The notes beneath the pieces are model-generated. The model was given only the letters and a program-made list of their open reading frames with translations, made no database searches and was not told where the DNA came from. The position numbers and the translations under genes were made by a program. Shown here piece after piece: positions 47,868 to 56,449 of a DNA stretch of 60,237 nt. The stretch is from IMG/VR virus record IMGVR_UViG_3300032048_000003, positions 1 through 60,237 of that record; one strand, 5' to 3'. Source of the DNA: a virus. The first letter of the stretch is position 1, and every line of letters begins with the position of its first letter.

Positions 47868-49255
47868 TCTCATTTACGCAATTGCGGGAAGGTTCGTTAA
47901 AAACCGCTGTATTTACATTTGGTCGATTCAATCCCCCTACGATTGGACATGAAGTTTTAGTTAATAAAATTGAAACTGTGGCTAAACGAAATCGAGCCGA
48001 CGCTTTTGTTTTTTTAAGTTCCTCTCAAGATTCGAAAAAAAATCCATTGGATTATAAAGATAAAGTTAAATGGATGAAGAAAATGTTTAAGCCTAGAGGC
48101 CAAGATATTTTCAAATATTCCAAAGATCAACCCAATGATGTTATGAGAGTCGCTTCACTATTGCATGATGATGGATATGAACAAATCATTATGGTTGCTG
48201 GAAGTGATAGGATAAATGAATTTAAAAAGCTTTTGTCTCAATACAATGGTGTTAAGGATAAACCACATGGCTTTTATGATTTTAAAAAAATAGATATAGA
48301 AAGCGCAGGGGAAAGAGACCCTGATGCAGATGATGCGTCGGGTATGTCAGCATCTAATTTAAGATCTCTTGCAGTTGATGCTGATTTTGATAAGTTTAAA
48401 GAAGGGTTGCCTGATTCATTAGCTGAAAGAGATAAACGTTTGTTATATCAAACTTTACGAAAAAATATGAAATTAGCAGTTGTTGAAGCGCAAATAAAAG
48501 AAAAGTTAGGTCCTGGTGCGCCAATTGGGAAAATGAAAAATTCAATAAAGGATCCCAAAAAAGCAGAAACTGATTTTATTAATGCAAATAAACCAAAGAC
48601 AAAAAAACAGCACAGTACAAATATAGATGACATTCTTGCAAAAGCGGCCGCGGGAAAAAGTCCCTTAGAAAAAAGTGCTCCAAAAGAATCTATAATGATG
48701 GACAAGGTCACTTTTGAAAATAAGGAATATTGGGTTGATGATATCACTAAAGATATATTTGAATATTTAAAAGAGTTCGCAACTACTAAAACAACAAAAG
48801 AATATTATAAGCGCGCTTTAAAAGAAGCAGCGGATTTTTGGGGAAGATTTGAAATGGCTTTTGGAGCACCAATAGCTTTATGGGAAGTATCTAAATTAAA
48901 AGAACATACGAAAAAAGCAGCTGATTTTATTACCCTATTAGGTGAAGATGTTAATTATGATGTAGCAAATCTTTCATATATGTACGAAAGAATAGATGAA
49001 TTACCTACTAATGAAATTGATATTAGTAAGCCAGTACGCCCAAAATTGCAGAAAATACTCGGATTAAAGGAATGGCACAAGGATAGAGCTAAAGAAGGTA
49101 AACAGTTAGAATTAGGAACAGATAAATATAGACAATATGTTGTCGATTTAACTCCCGGAGAGGATTTTAAATCAGAACAAGACAAAATTAGGAAACAACA
49201 AATGGAAAGATTCGATAAGATGATTTCCAAAATTATTGCCAACAGGAGCAAATAA
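47864..49255 (+). CDS. Leader-bearing nucleotidyltransferase (NMNAT/cytidylyltransferase-like)
   Basis: A 463-residue protein starting at TTG 47864, after AGGAGA. Begins MISFTQLREGS with LRE before Gly as a protease site. TFGRFNPPTIGHEVLV (about residues 17-32) is the nucleotidyltransferase HxGH-type motif (TIGH), and SGMSASNLRSLA near 160 is the ISxTxxR-type motif. This domain could adenylylate NMN or similar. The C-terminal about 250 residues are unrecognised. Capsid cargo of this kind could alter NAD metabolism early in infection; inference. Confidence 0.7.
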   Translation: MISFTQLREGSLKTAVFTFGRFNPPTIGHEVLVNKIETVAKRNRADAFVFLSSSQDSKKNPLDYKDKVKWMKKMFKPRGQDIFKYSKDQPNDVMRVASLLHDDGYEQIIMVAGSDRINEFKKLLSQYNGVKDKPHGFYDFKKIDIESAGERDPDADDASGMSASNLRSLAVDADFDKFKEGLPDSLAERDKRLLYQTLRKNMKLAVVEAQIKEKLGPGAPIGKMKNSIKDPKKAETDFINANKPKTKKQHSTNIDDILAKAAAGKSPLEKSAPKESIMMDKVTFENKEYWVDDITKDIFEYLKEFATTKTTKEYYKRALKEAADFWGRFEMAFGAPIALWEVSKLKEHTKKAADFITLLGEDVNYDVANLSYMYERIDELPTNEIDISKPVRPKLQKILGLKEWHKDRAKEGKQLELGTDKYRQYVVDLTPGEDFKSEQDKIRKQQMERFDKMISKIIANRSK

Positions 49256-51264
49256 TGGATTGGTCAAAATATTATCCCGCTAATTATACGGCGATAACAC
49301 CCGAAGATATTGAGATGATAAAGGAGTTAAAGAGAACACCTCCTGTTGAAGAAGACAATACTAATGATAAGTCAGATGATGGAGAAGAAATAGATAAGGT
49401 CCAACCTAAAGCATTAAAGAAAAAGTTTGATGATCGTAAAGATAAAGATATCGACAATGATGGCGATACAGATGATTCTGATGAAGTTATTCACGCTAAA
49501 AGAAAAGCTATTAGTAAAGCTATTGATAAAAAAGAAGAGGTTGAAGACGTAGATGAAATGTCTAAGGATGAATATAAAGATGATAATATGAAGAAGCAAC
49601 AGAAGAAGAAGAAAAAGAAAGGTGATCCAGAAGAGGTTGAGTATTCCAAGAAACAGGATACAGTTACAAATATGGAATCAGTCTCTCATGGAAAACCAGG
49701 CGTAATTGATATCTATAAAGAAACATTAGCGTTAGCAAAAGTAACAAGAGGTAGAGATAAATTGGCTCTTGAAGGTGCTGCAAAGTTAATAAAGCAACGT
49801 TCTTATGATAAGTTAGCACCTTACTTAGATAGTATGGAAGAAGAACCCCGGCAATCTATTTTAATGATCTTAATGAATGATCAAAAGATTGCTGATAAAG
49901 TCATGAAGAAAATGAACACAGAAAATTATCATGGCTGGTTAATGTCTGAAATGCATCAGAAGTATGATGGACTTACATGGACTGAAATTGGTGAACGTTT
50001 AATTAAAACACCAGAACGTAGATTAGTTGCGCTTGCATATGCAACTAAGATGGGAACAATAGATGCTCCTTCGCCTGAAGTACAAAGATTAGCAGATGAA
50101 TGTGAATTAGAGGATTTAGAAAAAGCAGCCGGCTCAATAATAGATGAAGATGATGAGCTAGATGAGGCAAAATCCGAAGGAGAAAAAATTGCAGATAAGA
50201 ATAAAGCTGATAATGCAAAAAAGGCTGCTGGGACAAATCAAGATAATCAATCAGATGCTAATACAGCTGATAAAGAACGTGAAACACAATCTAATGTAAA
50301 TGATAAAGAACAAGAAAAACGAATGGCACAATCAGAAAAAGAAAGAGCAGCAAAAAAGAAGCAACAAGCCACTGCACGTGCTAGAGAAGTAGATGATCCT
50401 TCAGTGAAAGTCGATACAAGAGATCGAACTATGCGTTCTAAACTGGTTGGTATAGCTCATGCCGCATTAGAAAATGCTGAAGAAGTGCCTGAAACAATTG
50501 ATGCAAGACGTAGAGTATTTAAAGAAAAACTAAAAAAACTTGCATATGAAAAGGCTAAAGCAATAGTTGCAAATCGTAGTAAAAAAGACTTAGAGCCTGA
50601 TTTTGCTCATACAGAAGAACCTGTTGATGAACTCTCAGTAAAGACATTAAACCGCGCAGCCGGTGCAGCAAAGAAGGATGCCGAAGTACACAGAGCCACA
50701 CAAGCTCACGCGAAGATGGTGAAAGACAAGTATGGCCTCAAAAGTACTGTGGGTAAAGGAGAGAAGTCCGGGGAGTGGGCAGCAAAGAGAGATAAACAAG
50801 CCGGAAAATTCAGGGCGGCAGCCGATCAGAAAGAAGCAAAAAAAGAAAAAGAAGAAGATACTGATAGTATCGGATCTAAAATTAAAGAAACAGGAAAAGT
50901 TGATAACAAAGTAAAAATGGAGCCAACGGTGAAAGAAAGCGCAGGAGTTTCTTTTGTACGTAAATACAAAGAGAAAATAACAGAAGAATCTAAAGACATA
51001 AAACTTACAACGTCAATATTGGAATATTTGGGCAGTTCTTTTGGTCGTGTAAAAAGGGCAGTACCGGTTGGTGCTGAATTTGCTTCTGATGACGCGCCCG
51101 CTTCCGCGACTTCAATTGCACGAGCATTGAAGTGTAGTCCACAGCAAGTACAAAAAATGTTGGACGATATGGTAGAAGCAGGAACAGTTAGTCGTGTCGG
51201 AGATGCATATTCATATGCCGCACCTAGACCAGCAGAACCTTTAGGAAATGCTGATTATCATTAA
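49255..51264 (+). CDS. Large late protein, disordered and charged with a C-terminal winged-helix-like domain
   Basis: A 669-residue protein starting MDWSKYYPANYTAI, without the leader. Long Lys/Asp/Glu low-complexity stretches (about residues 25-135 and 300-440) flank a helical domain near 145-290. The VDELSVKTLNRAAGAAKKD segment matches the 46842 protein. The C-terminus has SATSIARALKCSPQQVQKML and then AGTVSRVGD, like a winged-helix fold. An internal SFVRKYKEKITEES resembles the leader pattern. Likely an internal or core head protein. Confidence 0.55.
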   Translation: MDWSKYYPANYTAITPEDIEMIKELKRTPPVEEDNTNDKSDDGEEIDKVQPKALKKKFDDRKDKDIDNDGDTDDSDEVIHAKRKAISKAIDKKEEVEDVDEMSKDEYKDDNMKKQQKKKKKKGDPEEVEYSKKQDTVTNMESVSHGKPGVIDIYKETLALAKVTRGRDKLALEGAAKLIKQRSYDKLAPYLDSMEEEPRQSILMILMNDQKIADKVMKKMNTENYHGWLMSEMHQKYDGLTWTEIGERLIKTPERRLVALAYATKMGTIDAPSPEVQRLADECELEDLEKAAGSIIDEDDELDEAKSEGEKIADKNKADNAKKAAGTNQDNQSDANTADKERETQSNVNDKEQEKRMAQSEKERAAKKKQQATARAREVDDPSVKVDTRDRTMRSKLVGIAHAALENAEEVPETIDARRRVFKEKLKKLAYEKAKAIVANRSKKDLEPDFAHTEEPVDELSVKTLNRAAGAAKKDAEVHRATQAHAKMVKDKYGLKSTVGKGEKSGEWAAKRDKQAGKFRAAADQKEAKKEKEEDTDSIGSKIKETGKVDNKVKMEPTVKESAGVSFVRKYKEKITEESKDIKLTTSILEYLGSSFGRVKRAVPVGAEFASDDAPASATSIARALKCSPQQVQKMLDDMVEAGTVSRVGDAYSYAAPRPAEPLGNADYH

Positions 51265-51269
51265 AAAAT

Positions 51270-52013
51270 ATGTATATAGTGATTGGGAATGGTGAAAGTC
51301 GTAAAGATTTTGACCTTAGTTTATTATTAGATCATACAACATATGGTTGTAATGCGATGTATAGAGATTGGACACCAACCAATCTTATATGTATTGATAA
51401 TAAAATGTTACATGAGTTGGTAGAATCGCAATATCCTAAATCAAATCAATGTTGGTTTAGAAATTTTCAGTTACTGGATCCTGATATGTATCCAGTTTTC
51501 AGGTCAACATTGACACCTGATATAAAAGTAATAGAGAATGAGAAAACAGATTATAAATTCGCCTATTACGGACAAGAGATTAGTAGAGTTTTTCATGATG
51601 ATACCCATACAATGGATTTACTAGCAAATCCTTGTCATTGGTTTACATGGGTAGATAAGCATGATAAAATAAATGTGGTAGATGATTTAAAACATATACC
51701 TATGTTAGATTCCGGACCACTTGCAACTTGGATATGTTGTGAGACAGAAAAACCAGATAAAGTTTATTTAATGGGGTTCGATTTTAACATAAATGACGGA
51801 AAAGTAAACAATATATATAAAGATACTGATTGTTATGCTCCTAGTTATGCATTGCCAGTGAAAGCGGCAGGGTGGATTCAAAATTTTGAAACAATGTTTA
51901 CTGATTATTTTCCTGAAGTTGACTTTATACATATTCAGGAAGAACAATGTTTTAATAAAGATATTTCTAATATAGATACTATATCTATAAATGAGTTTAA
52001 AAAGTTGTTATAA
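51270..52013 (+). CDS. DUF115/glycosyltransferase-like protein
   Basis: A 247-residue protein starting YIVIGNGESRKDFDL (a nucleotide-binding-like strand and loop), followed by TTYGCNAMYRDW and LICIDNKML. This resembles the DUF115-like family placed near glycosyltransferase genes, found in marine phages. Function is unknown; maybe sugar modification of virion proteins. A late box overlaps its end. Confidence 0.6.
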   Translation: MYIVIGNGESRKDFDLSLLLDHTTYGCNAMYRDWTPTNLICIDNKMLHELVESQYPKSNQCWFRNFQLLDPDMYPVFRSTLTPDIKVIENEKTDYKFAYYGQEISRVFHDDTHTMDLLANPCHWFTWVDKHDKINVVDDLKHIPMLDSGPLATWICCETEKPDKVYLMGFDFNINDGKVNNIYKDTDCYAPSYALPVKAAGWIQNFETMFTDYFPEVDFIHIQEEQCFNKDISNIDTISINEFKKLL

Positions 52014-52016
52014 ATA
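52009..52016 (+). promoter_or_regulatory. T4-like late promoter box TATAAATA
   Basis: An exact TATAAATA lies 24 bases before the structural gene at 52040, at the end of the 51270 gene, without a -35 box. This fits a gp55-type late promoter. Confidence 0.65.
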
Positions 52017-52039
52017 TTAAAAATTAATAAGGAGACATA

Positions 52040-52609
52040 ATGCCTTTATGGGGAAAAGCCGCTGCTGGTACGCAAGCACAAAAACCAAAGTGGATAGGTA
52101 CTACAGAAGGTGCAGTATACAATAAACAAGACATCTATGGCGCTGACAATGGCTGGGTCATCAATACTAAAGCCAGTAAGAATTCTGGCGCGGCCCCTGA
52201 AATTTTAGTTGCTATGGGCGGTCTTGGTACAACACTTGCCGCACCATCTATTACATCAATGAGATTTACTGCGTCAGCAATCACAGGTGGATCTCGAACA
52301 GTATCTGTTCAGGTCACTTGGGATGAAAGAGTTACAGTTACTGGATCGCCTACAGTTTCCATTGCTAATGGTAACCAAGGATCCGGATCAGGTCGAGGAC
52401 CACACGTTTGTGTTTATGCTTCAGGTTCCGGAACGAATAGACTTACATTCACCAAAGCATCTGAAACAGTTGCAACAAGCGATGTTCTTACATTAGGTGG
52501 AGCTAACGTTTTACTTGCTGGTGGAACAATTAAAGATACAACCGATGGATCAACTGTAGCATTGTTAGTTCTTTCAGGATTAACTGCAGTTACATTGACA
52601 GTAACTTAA
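52040..52609 (+). CDS. Virion decoration or structural protein
   Basis: A 189-residue protein, AAGGAGAC upstream. Ala/Gly/Thr/Ser-rich with beta-strand alternation (RTVSVQVTWDERVTVTG), an Ig-like or decoration-domain pattern seen in phage head or tail appendages. The N-terminus (MPLWGKAAAGTQAQKPKW) resembles structural proteins of marine T4-like phages. Preceded by a strict late promoter. Confidence 0.65.
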   Translation: MPLWGKAAAGTQAQKPKWIGTTEGAVYNKQDIYGADNGWVINTKASKNSGAAPEILVAMGGLGTTLAAPSITSMRFTASAITGGSRTVSVQVTWDERVTVTGSPTVSIANGNQGSGSGRGPHVCVYASGSGTNRLTFTKASETVATSDVLTLGGANVLLAGGTIKDTTDGSTVALLVLSGLTAVTLTVT

Positions 52610-52623
52610 TTTAATTAAATATT

Positions 52624-52848
52624 ATGGAATATATTGAAAATGTTAATGTTGCTCAAATAATGCAACAACAGCAAAATTATAAAACTGAGAAGGATGCACT
52701 TGAATTGCGTCTTTCTCAGTTACAGAATGAAGTTGAGAGTACTAAACGAGGTATACATAGTTATGACGGTGCAATACAAGCATGTAGTGCATTATTACAA
52801 ACCGCTGAATCTAAAGAGGTAGAGATCCCTGAATTGGAAGAAAAGTAA
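52624..52848 (+). CDS. Small coiled-coil protein (first of a pair)
   Basis: A 74-residue protein, almost entirely coiled coil over residues 10-60 (QQQQNYKTEKDALELRLSQL). Similar in plan to the 54538 protein, both ending with an acidic tail and with an AIQ-S-L segment (GAIQACSALL versus GAIQVSNHYL). Probably a spacer in a virion appendage or assembly factor. It ends directly before the next gene's ATG. Confidence 0.55.
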   Translation: MEYIENVNVAQIMQQQQNYKTEKDALELRLSQLQNEVESTKRGIHSYDGAIQACSALLQTAESKEVEIPELEEK

Positions 52849-53691
52849 ATGGCAGATAAAACAATTCCCGCTTTAAATACACATGATAGTCCTACAGCGG
52901 AAGATTTATTAATTATCGTTGATGACCCTTCTGGAAATCCTGTAAATAAGAAAATTCGTGTAGATAATTTATTATCAGCACTTTCTACAGATACGACAAC
53001 TAGAAGTGTTTCAAATAAAATTCAATCGCGAGCGGATACGAATATTGCAAGGGATCTAAATTTACGAAATGCTAAGACCGTTTTACAGCCTGAAAAAATA
53101 AAAGGTGAGGTAGATGATTTAACAGTTGTTTTAGGAACTTTAGATTTAGAAGAAAATTCGTGTTGGCACGTTGAAATTGATGGTACTTCCGTAACTGCTA
53201 ATGATACTTTTAAATGGTGGAGAGACGGCGATACTTCAACTGGAGCAGCAACTGTTGATATTGATGGAACTGATCAAGCGCTTGCTAATGGTATCAGCAT
53301 TAAATTTGATACAGTTACCGGACATAAGGTAGCCGATCGATGGCAAATTGTTGGTTTAATAGAATCAAGAATTGATTTTCAAGGTAGCCTATTAATAGAA
53401 GATAGTGTTCCGGATAATGGTTCTTTTACCAGTAACTTTTCTGAAACTGGTAATATGCAATTAGAATCTGGAATAGATATGGCATTTGAAGATGGTACAG
53501 AAAAAGATATGTACATATCTGCAAATACTACTGTTATTAGATTTGTTGGTGGCTTACAAATAGGAACCGCAACTGATATAGTTGGATTTTATGGAAAAGC
53601 TCCCGTCGCAGCTAATTCTACTTTTGTTGCCGGTGCATCAACCGCTGCACATATTATAACAGAATTGACACGTTTAGGATTGGTATCCTAA
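52849..53691 (+). CDS. Virion appendage protein with MADK-type N-terminal domain (first copy)
   Basis: A 280-residue protein. The N-terminal 45 residues (ADKTIPALNTHDSPTAEDLL then IVDDPSGNPVNKKIRVDNLL) match the 53791 protein. The body is beta-rich, as in head fibre or tail appendage proteins. These N-terminal segments usually attach to the virion. The start follows the 52624 stop without a gap. Confidence 0.65.
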   Translation: MADKTIPALNTHDSPTAEDLLIIVDDPSGNPVNKKIRVDNLLSALSTDTTTRSVSNKIQSRADTNIARDLNLRNAKTVLQPEKIKGEVDDLTVVLGTLDLEENSCWHVEIDGTSVTANDTFKWWRDGDTSTGAATVDIDGTDQALANGISIKFDTVTGHKVADRWQIVGLIESRIDFQGSLLIEDSVPDNGSFTSNFSETGNMQLESGIDMAFEDGTEKDMYISANTTVIRFVGGLQIGTATDIVGFYGKAPVAANSTFVAGASTAAHIITELTRLGLVS

Positions 53692-53785
53692 ATATTTGGA
53701 TGTCTGAGAAAGACCCTTCGCAAGAGCGATTCTCAGCATGATTTTAACTGGTGGTGAGTCCCACCGCAAAAGCCAGCAAGGAGAT
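53688..53785 (+). promoter_or_regulatory. Late-box-like CTAAATAT and structured leader
   Basis: CTAAATAT (53688-53695), at the end of the 52849 gene, resembles a late -10. Downstream CTGAGAA...TTCTCAG (7 bp) and CTGG-GTGG/CCAC-CCAG form two hairpins that precede AAGGAGA at about 53780 before ATG 53791. It is probably a 5' leader rather than a terminator (no T run). Confidence 0.5.
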
Positions 53786-53790
53786 AAGAG

Positions 53791-54516
53791 ATGGCTGATA
53801 AGAAAATTACCGCTTTAACGCCCGCGTCAGAAGCGGCGTCAGAAGATTTACTACATGTAATTGATGATCCTTCCGGATCCCCGGTTAATAAAAAGTTAAC
53901 CGTTAAATCATTTTTCGGAAATGTAACACATACAATTACCGGAACTACACAAGCAACAACAGAGATGATTCATAAAACTCTGCATACTGCTAATATAGCA
54001 CCTTCCTCATCGGATATTTTTGATAGCATTGTTACTTCAGATATTACTGTTGATGTTAAAGCAACAGGATTGGCCCAAGGTAATGTTGCAACATTAACTG
54101 CATCTGCAGCTACAGCAAAGATCCATGATGGAAATGTTGCTTTCACTTCAGAGGTATCAGCTGTTAAAGGTATCTTAGATCTTAATACATGGGATAGTGC
54201 TGATTCTTCAGCTGGTTCATCCTATTGTATTATTGCAGCTCATGCAAACAGTGCAGCTGCTCCAAGTGCTTCACCCACAGCATTTTTAAAAATGGATGTA
54301 GCGGCTTCTTTAACAGGAGCTTCACAAAATGTTTCGTTTGCTATGGATTGTGCACCCGGAGGTGGTTACGGTGCCGCAGCCGGCGCGAACGTTGGTCCTT
54401 TCTTTACAACTGGGGCTAATACATCTGGTTCTTATACCGCGCCTGCAAATGGTGCTATTAAGTGCCAAGTTTCAGGTGTAACTAAGTATTTGTTAATGTG
54501 GGATAATATTGGTTAA
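53791..54516 (+). CDS. Virion appendage protein with MADK-type N-terminal domain (second copy)
   Basis: A 241-residue Ala/Ser/Thr-rich protein. The N-terminus [20 protein letters not shown] then [20 protein letters not shown] duplicates the 52849 start; the bodies differ. The C-terminal part is beta-rich. It fits a head fibre or appendage protein whose tip diverged for host binding. Confidence 0.65.
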   Translation: MADKKITALTPASEAASEDLLHVIDDPSGSPVNKKLTVKSFFGNVTHTITGTTQATTEMIHKTLHTANIAPSSSDIFDSIVTSDITVDVKATGLAQGNVATLTASAATAKIHDGNVAFTSEVSAVKGILDLNTWDSADSSAGSSYCIIAAHANSAAAPSASPTAFLKMDVAASLTGASQNVSFAMDCAPGGGYGAAAGANVGPFFTTGANTSGSYTAPANGAIKCQVSGVTKYLLMWDNIG

Positions 54517-54537
54517 TATTTAATAAAATGGATAATT

Positions 54538-54828
54538 ATGTTTAAACGTGAAGACATTGAAAAGCAAATAGGGTTTTTAGACAAAGATGTTACAAGCGTA
54601 CAGGAAAGAATAGAAGCAGTGAGGGCAGAAGAAACACAACTTGTGTCCACACTCGCTTCTCTTAACGGCGCTATACAAGTATCTAACCACTATTTGTCTA
54701 TGATGGATAATCAGCCTGAGAAAGTTGAAGAAGATAAAATGGTTGATAAAGCATTTGAAGAGAAGAAAAAGAAGGTCGAAGCAAAACGCCTTGTGAAAGA
54801 CCAAAAGATCGACGCGAATGAATTTTGA
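54538..54828 (+). CDS. Small coiled-coil protein (second of a pair)
   Basis: A 96-residue protein with a coiled coil (FKREDIEKQIGFLDKDVTS onwards) and a basic/acidic tail. It is a likely homologue of the 52624 protein, sharing TLASLNGAIQVSNHYL with GAIQACSALL. Order relative to the MADK genes is mirrored. Overlaps the next gene by 11 bases. Confidence 0.55.
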   Translation: MFKREDIEKQIGFLDKDVTSVQERIEAVRAEETQLVSTLASLNGAIQVSNHYLSMMDNQPEKVEEDKMVDKAFEEKKKKVEAKRLVKDQKIDANEF

Positions 54829-55210
54829 TGATATTAATGAAAATAATATCGAATTTTTTTGTATGAATCATTATAATAATCCTCAATGTATAAGTACAGA
54901 GGATTATAGCGATGACATGAAACGATTTAAATATTTAAAAAGACATTTAAATCATTATTTGGCATGCGGCGAGTTAAAAGAAAGATTGATTCTTAACCAT
55001 TTAATTATGATATATAATTTATTTGATAATGAATCTGGAACGCGAATATTATTTTATAAAATTGAAGAAAATAGTTGGACAGTATTAAAACCTTTTTTAA
55101 TTTATTTAAGAAGGATGCCCAAAATTATTCGCGGTGTCAAGGGTAGAGATATCCGAGATAGTGATATACAATTAGATAAACTTGTAATAAAGCAATTAAG
55201 ATGCCTATAG
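54818..55210 (+). CDS. Conserved marine phage protein
   Basis: A 130-residue protein of a family I recall from marine T4-like phages (FFCMNHYNNPQCISTEDYSD, then DMKRFKYLKRHLNHY and ELKERLILNHLIMIYN). Mostly helical and basic; perhaps a late-gene factor. It overlaps both neighbours. No enzymatic motif. Confidence 0.6.
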   Translation: MNFDDINENNIEFFCMNHYNNPQCISTEDYSDDMKRFKYLKRHLNHYLACGELKERLILNHLIMIYNLFDNESGTRILFYKIEENSWTVLKPFLIYLRRMPKIIRGVKGRDIRDSDIQLDKLVIKQLRCL

Positions 55211-55974
55211 GATTAAGATCAGTATTAACGCAAGGTTCAGATTTATTCTTTCTATTTTCCTTTTTAAAACGATTAGTAACACCTTTTGAAAAAACAAAAG
55301 CGTTTGCATTAGGCATTATTGATAAGAATGGTAAAAATCTTATTAAGAAAAGAAAATTTACTACTCAAGATCAACGCGATGCTTATACAATGATGGATAC
55401 ACTTATTTTCAATTTAAAAAGATTGTTAGCTGTCGTACCAGGAGGAAAATCAAGAATAGCAACTTATGCTGCAGCACTGTTATTGCTTAAAGAAGAAAAA
55501 GCGTTAAAATTACTTCAAAATGAAAAGTTATTGAAAGAAGAATTTTTAATTCTTTATGAAGACATGTGTTATGAATGGCAATTAGATATGAATGATCCTG
55601 ATCAGATGTTTTTAATTGAAGAAACAATTGATGAAAATTTAGTAGCAAAATTTAAAGATGTTCATAGAAACATGTCTAATAAAAAAGCAATGCATGCAAT
55701 TGCAACTGCCCAAACAATGGGATTAGATCCTCTCAAAATGCAAATGTATTTGGCAGCAATCATACCAGTAATAACAACTTTAGGTTCAAATTATGAACCC
55801 GAAGAAAAAGTAATTGAAGATGCGCCCGCAATGTCAATGGGTGCAGGTGGAATCGCAGGTTCTGCCGAAGCAGGCGATGATCCACCTGTTAGAAAAAAGA
55901 AGAAAAAAGGTGATGCTATGCCGATTCTAGCTAGAAAAGGCATTAAAGAACATCTAAGAGTTTTCCCATCTTAA
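55201..55974 (+). CDS. Conserved marine phage protein, helical
   Basis: A 257-residue helical protein (LKRLVTPFEKTKAFALGIID near residue 23 is the recognisable family segment), with a C-terminal Ala/Gly/Pro/Lys tail. It belongs to a set of late genes common in marine T4-like phages, after the DUF-type gene at 54818. Function unknown; virion or assembly role is likely. Confidence 0.6.
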   Translation: MPIGLRSVLTQGSDLFFLFSFLKRLVTPFEKTKAFALGIIDKNGKNLIKKRKFTTQDQRDAYTMMDTLIFNLKRLLAVVPGGKSRIATYAAALLLLKEEKALKLLQNEKLLKEEFLILYEDMCYEWQLDMNDPDQMFLIEETIDENLVAKFKDVHRNMSNKKAMHAIATAQTMGLDPLKMQMYLAAIIPVITTLGSNYEPEEKVIEDAPAMSMGAGGIAGSAEAGDDPPVRKKKKKGDAMPILARKGIKEHLRVFPS

Positions 55975-56006
55975 AATTATATTAGAATTAGATTAGAAAG
56001 GTAATT

Positions 56007-56336
56007 ATGGCAGGAATACAAGAGACAAAAGACGTTTTAGCTTTTGTGTTTTCATTTGGAAAAGCAACGGCTTCGGCAATGGAAGACGGTGATATTGGTT
56101 GGTCAGATGCTCTCAAATTTATAGAACCATTACAAAAGTTGGGGCCAGCTATTGATAATATTGAAGACATTTTAGTTGAACTCCAAGACCTAGACGATGA
56201 AGAATTCGCAGAATTGGTGCAATTTGCCAAGGACGAATTTGGATTAGAAGACCTGGCTGATGATACCGAAGTAATGGTAGAAGAAGCGATTAATGCGGGG
56301 GTTGAAATCGTTAAGATCATACGAATGTTCAAGTAA
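56007..56336 (+). CDS. Acidic helical hypothetical protein
   Basis: A 109-residue protein with strong acidic character (DDEEFAELVQFAKDEFGLED) after GAAAGGT at a suitable distance from ATG 56007. It is all-helical, found in similar positions in other marine phages by memory. Its terminator follows 14 bases later. Confidence 0.55.
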   Translation: MAGIQETKDVLAFVFSFGKATASAMEDGDIGWSDALKFIEPLQKLGPAIDNIEDILVELQDLDDEEFAELVQFAKDEFGLEDLADDTEVMVEEAINAGVEIVKIIRMFK

Positions 56337-56350
56337 AGAACATCCTTGGC

Positions 56351-56380
56351 AAAAGGGAATCATTGAGATTCCCTTTTTTT
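56351..56380 (+). terminator. Rho-independent terminator
   Basis: AAAAGGGAATC (56351-56361) pairs with GATTCCCTTTT, loop ATTGA, and a run of T to 56380. It separates late genes from the primase promoter just 5 bases downstream. Confidence 0.92.
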
Positions 56381-56384
56381 ATCC

Positions 56385-56413
56385 TTGAAATTAATTTTTT
56401 ATTATGTTATAAT
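56385..56413 (+). promoter_or_regulatory. Sigma70-type promoter (TTGAAA-17-TATAAT) for the primase operon
   Basis: TTGAAA at 56385-56390, TATAAT at 56408-56413, spacer 17, and GAGAG ribosome site before ATG 56450. It drives primase, ThyX and NrdJ, whose genes all overlap. Confidence 0.85.
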
Positions 56414-56449
56414 ATAATTTTATATTAAATTCCCCAATTATTGAGAGAT

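Noticed and set aside
54225-54419. Cys-rich 64-residue frame inside the second appendage gene
   Set aside because: It is a +1-frame shadow of GCT/GCA-rich Ala codons, with no start signal.
56355-56365. GGAATCATTGA in the terminator resembling the regulatory repeat
   Set aside because: It is part of the terminator stem and loop, and its distance to the -35 box (about 30 bases) differs from the fixed 26 of the real sites.
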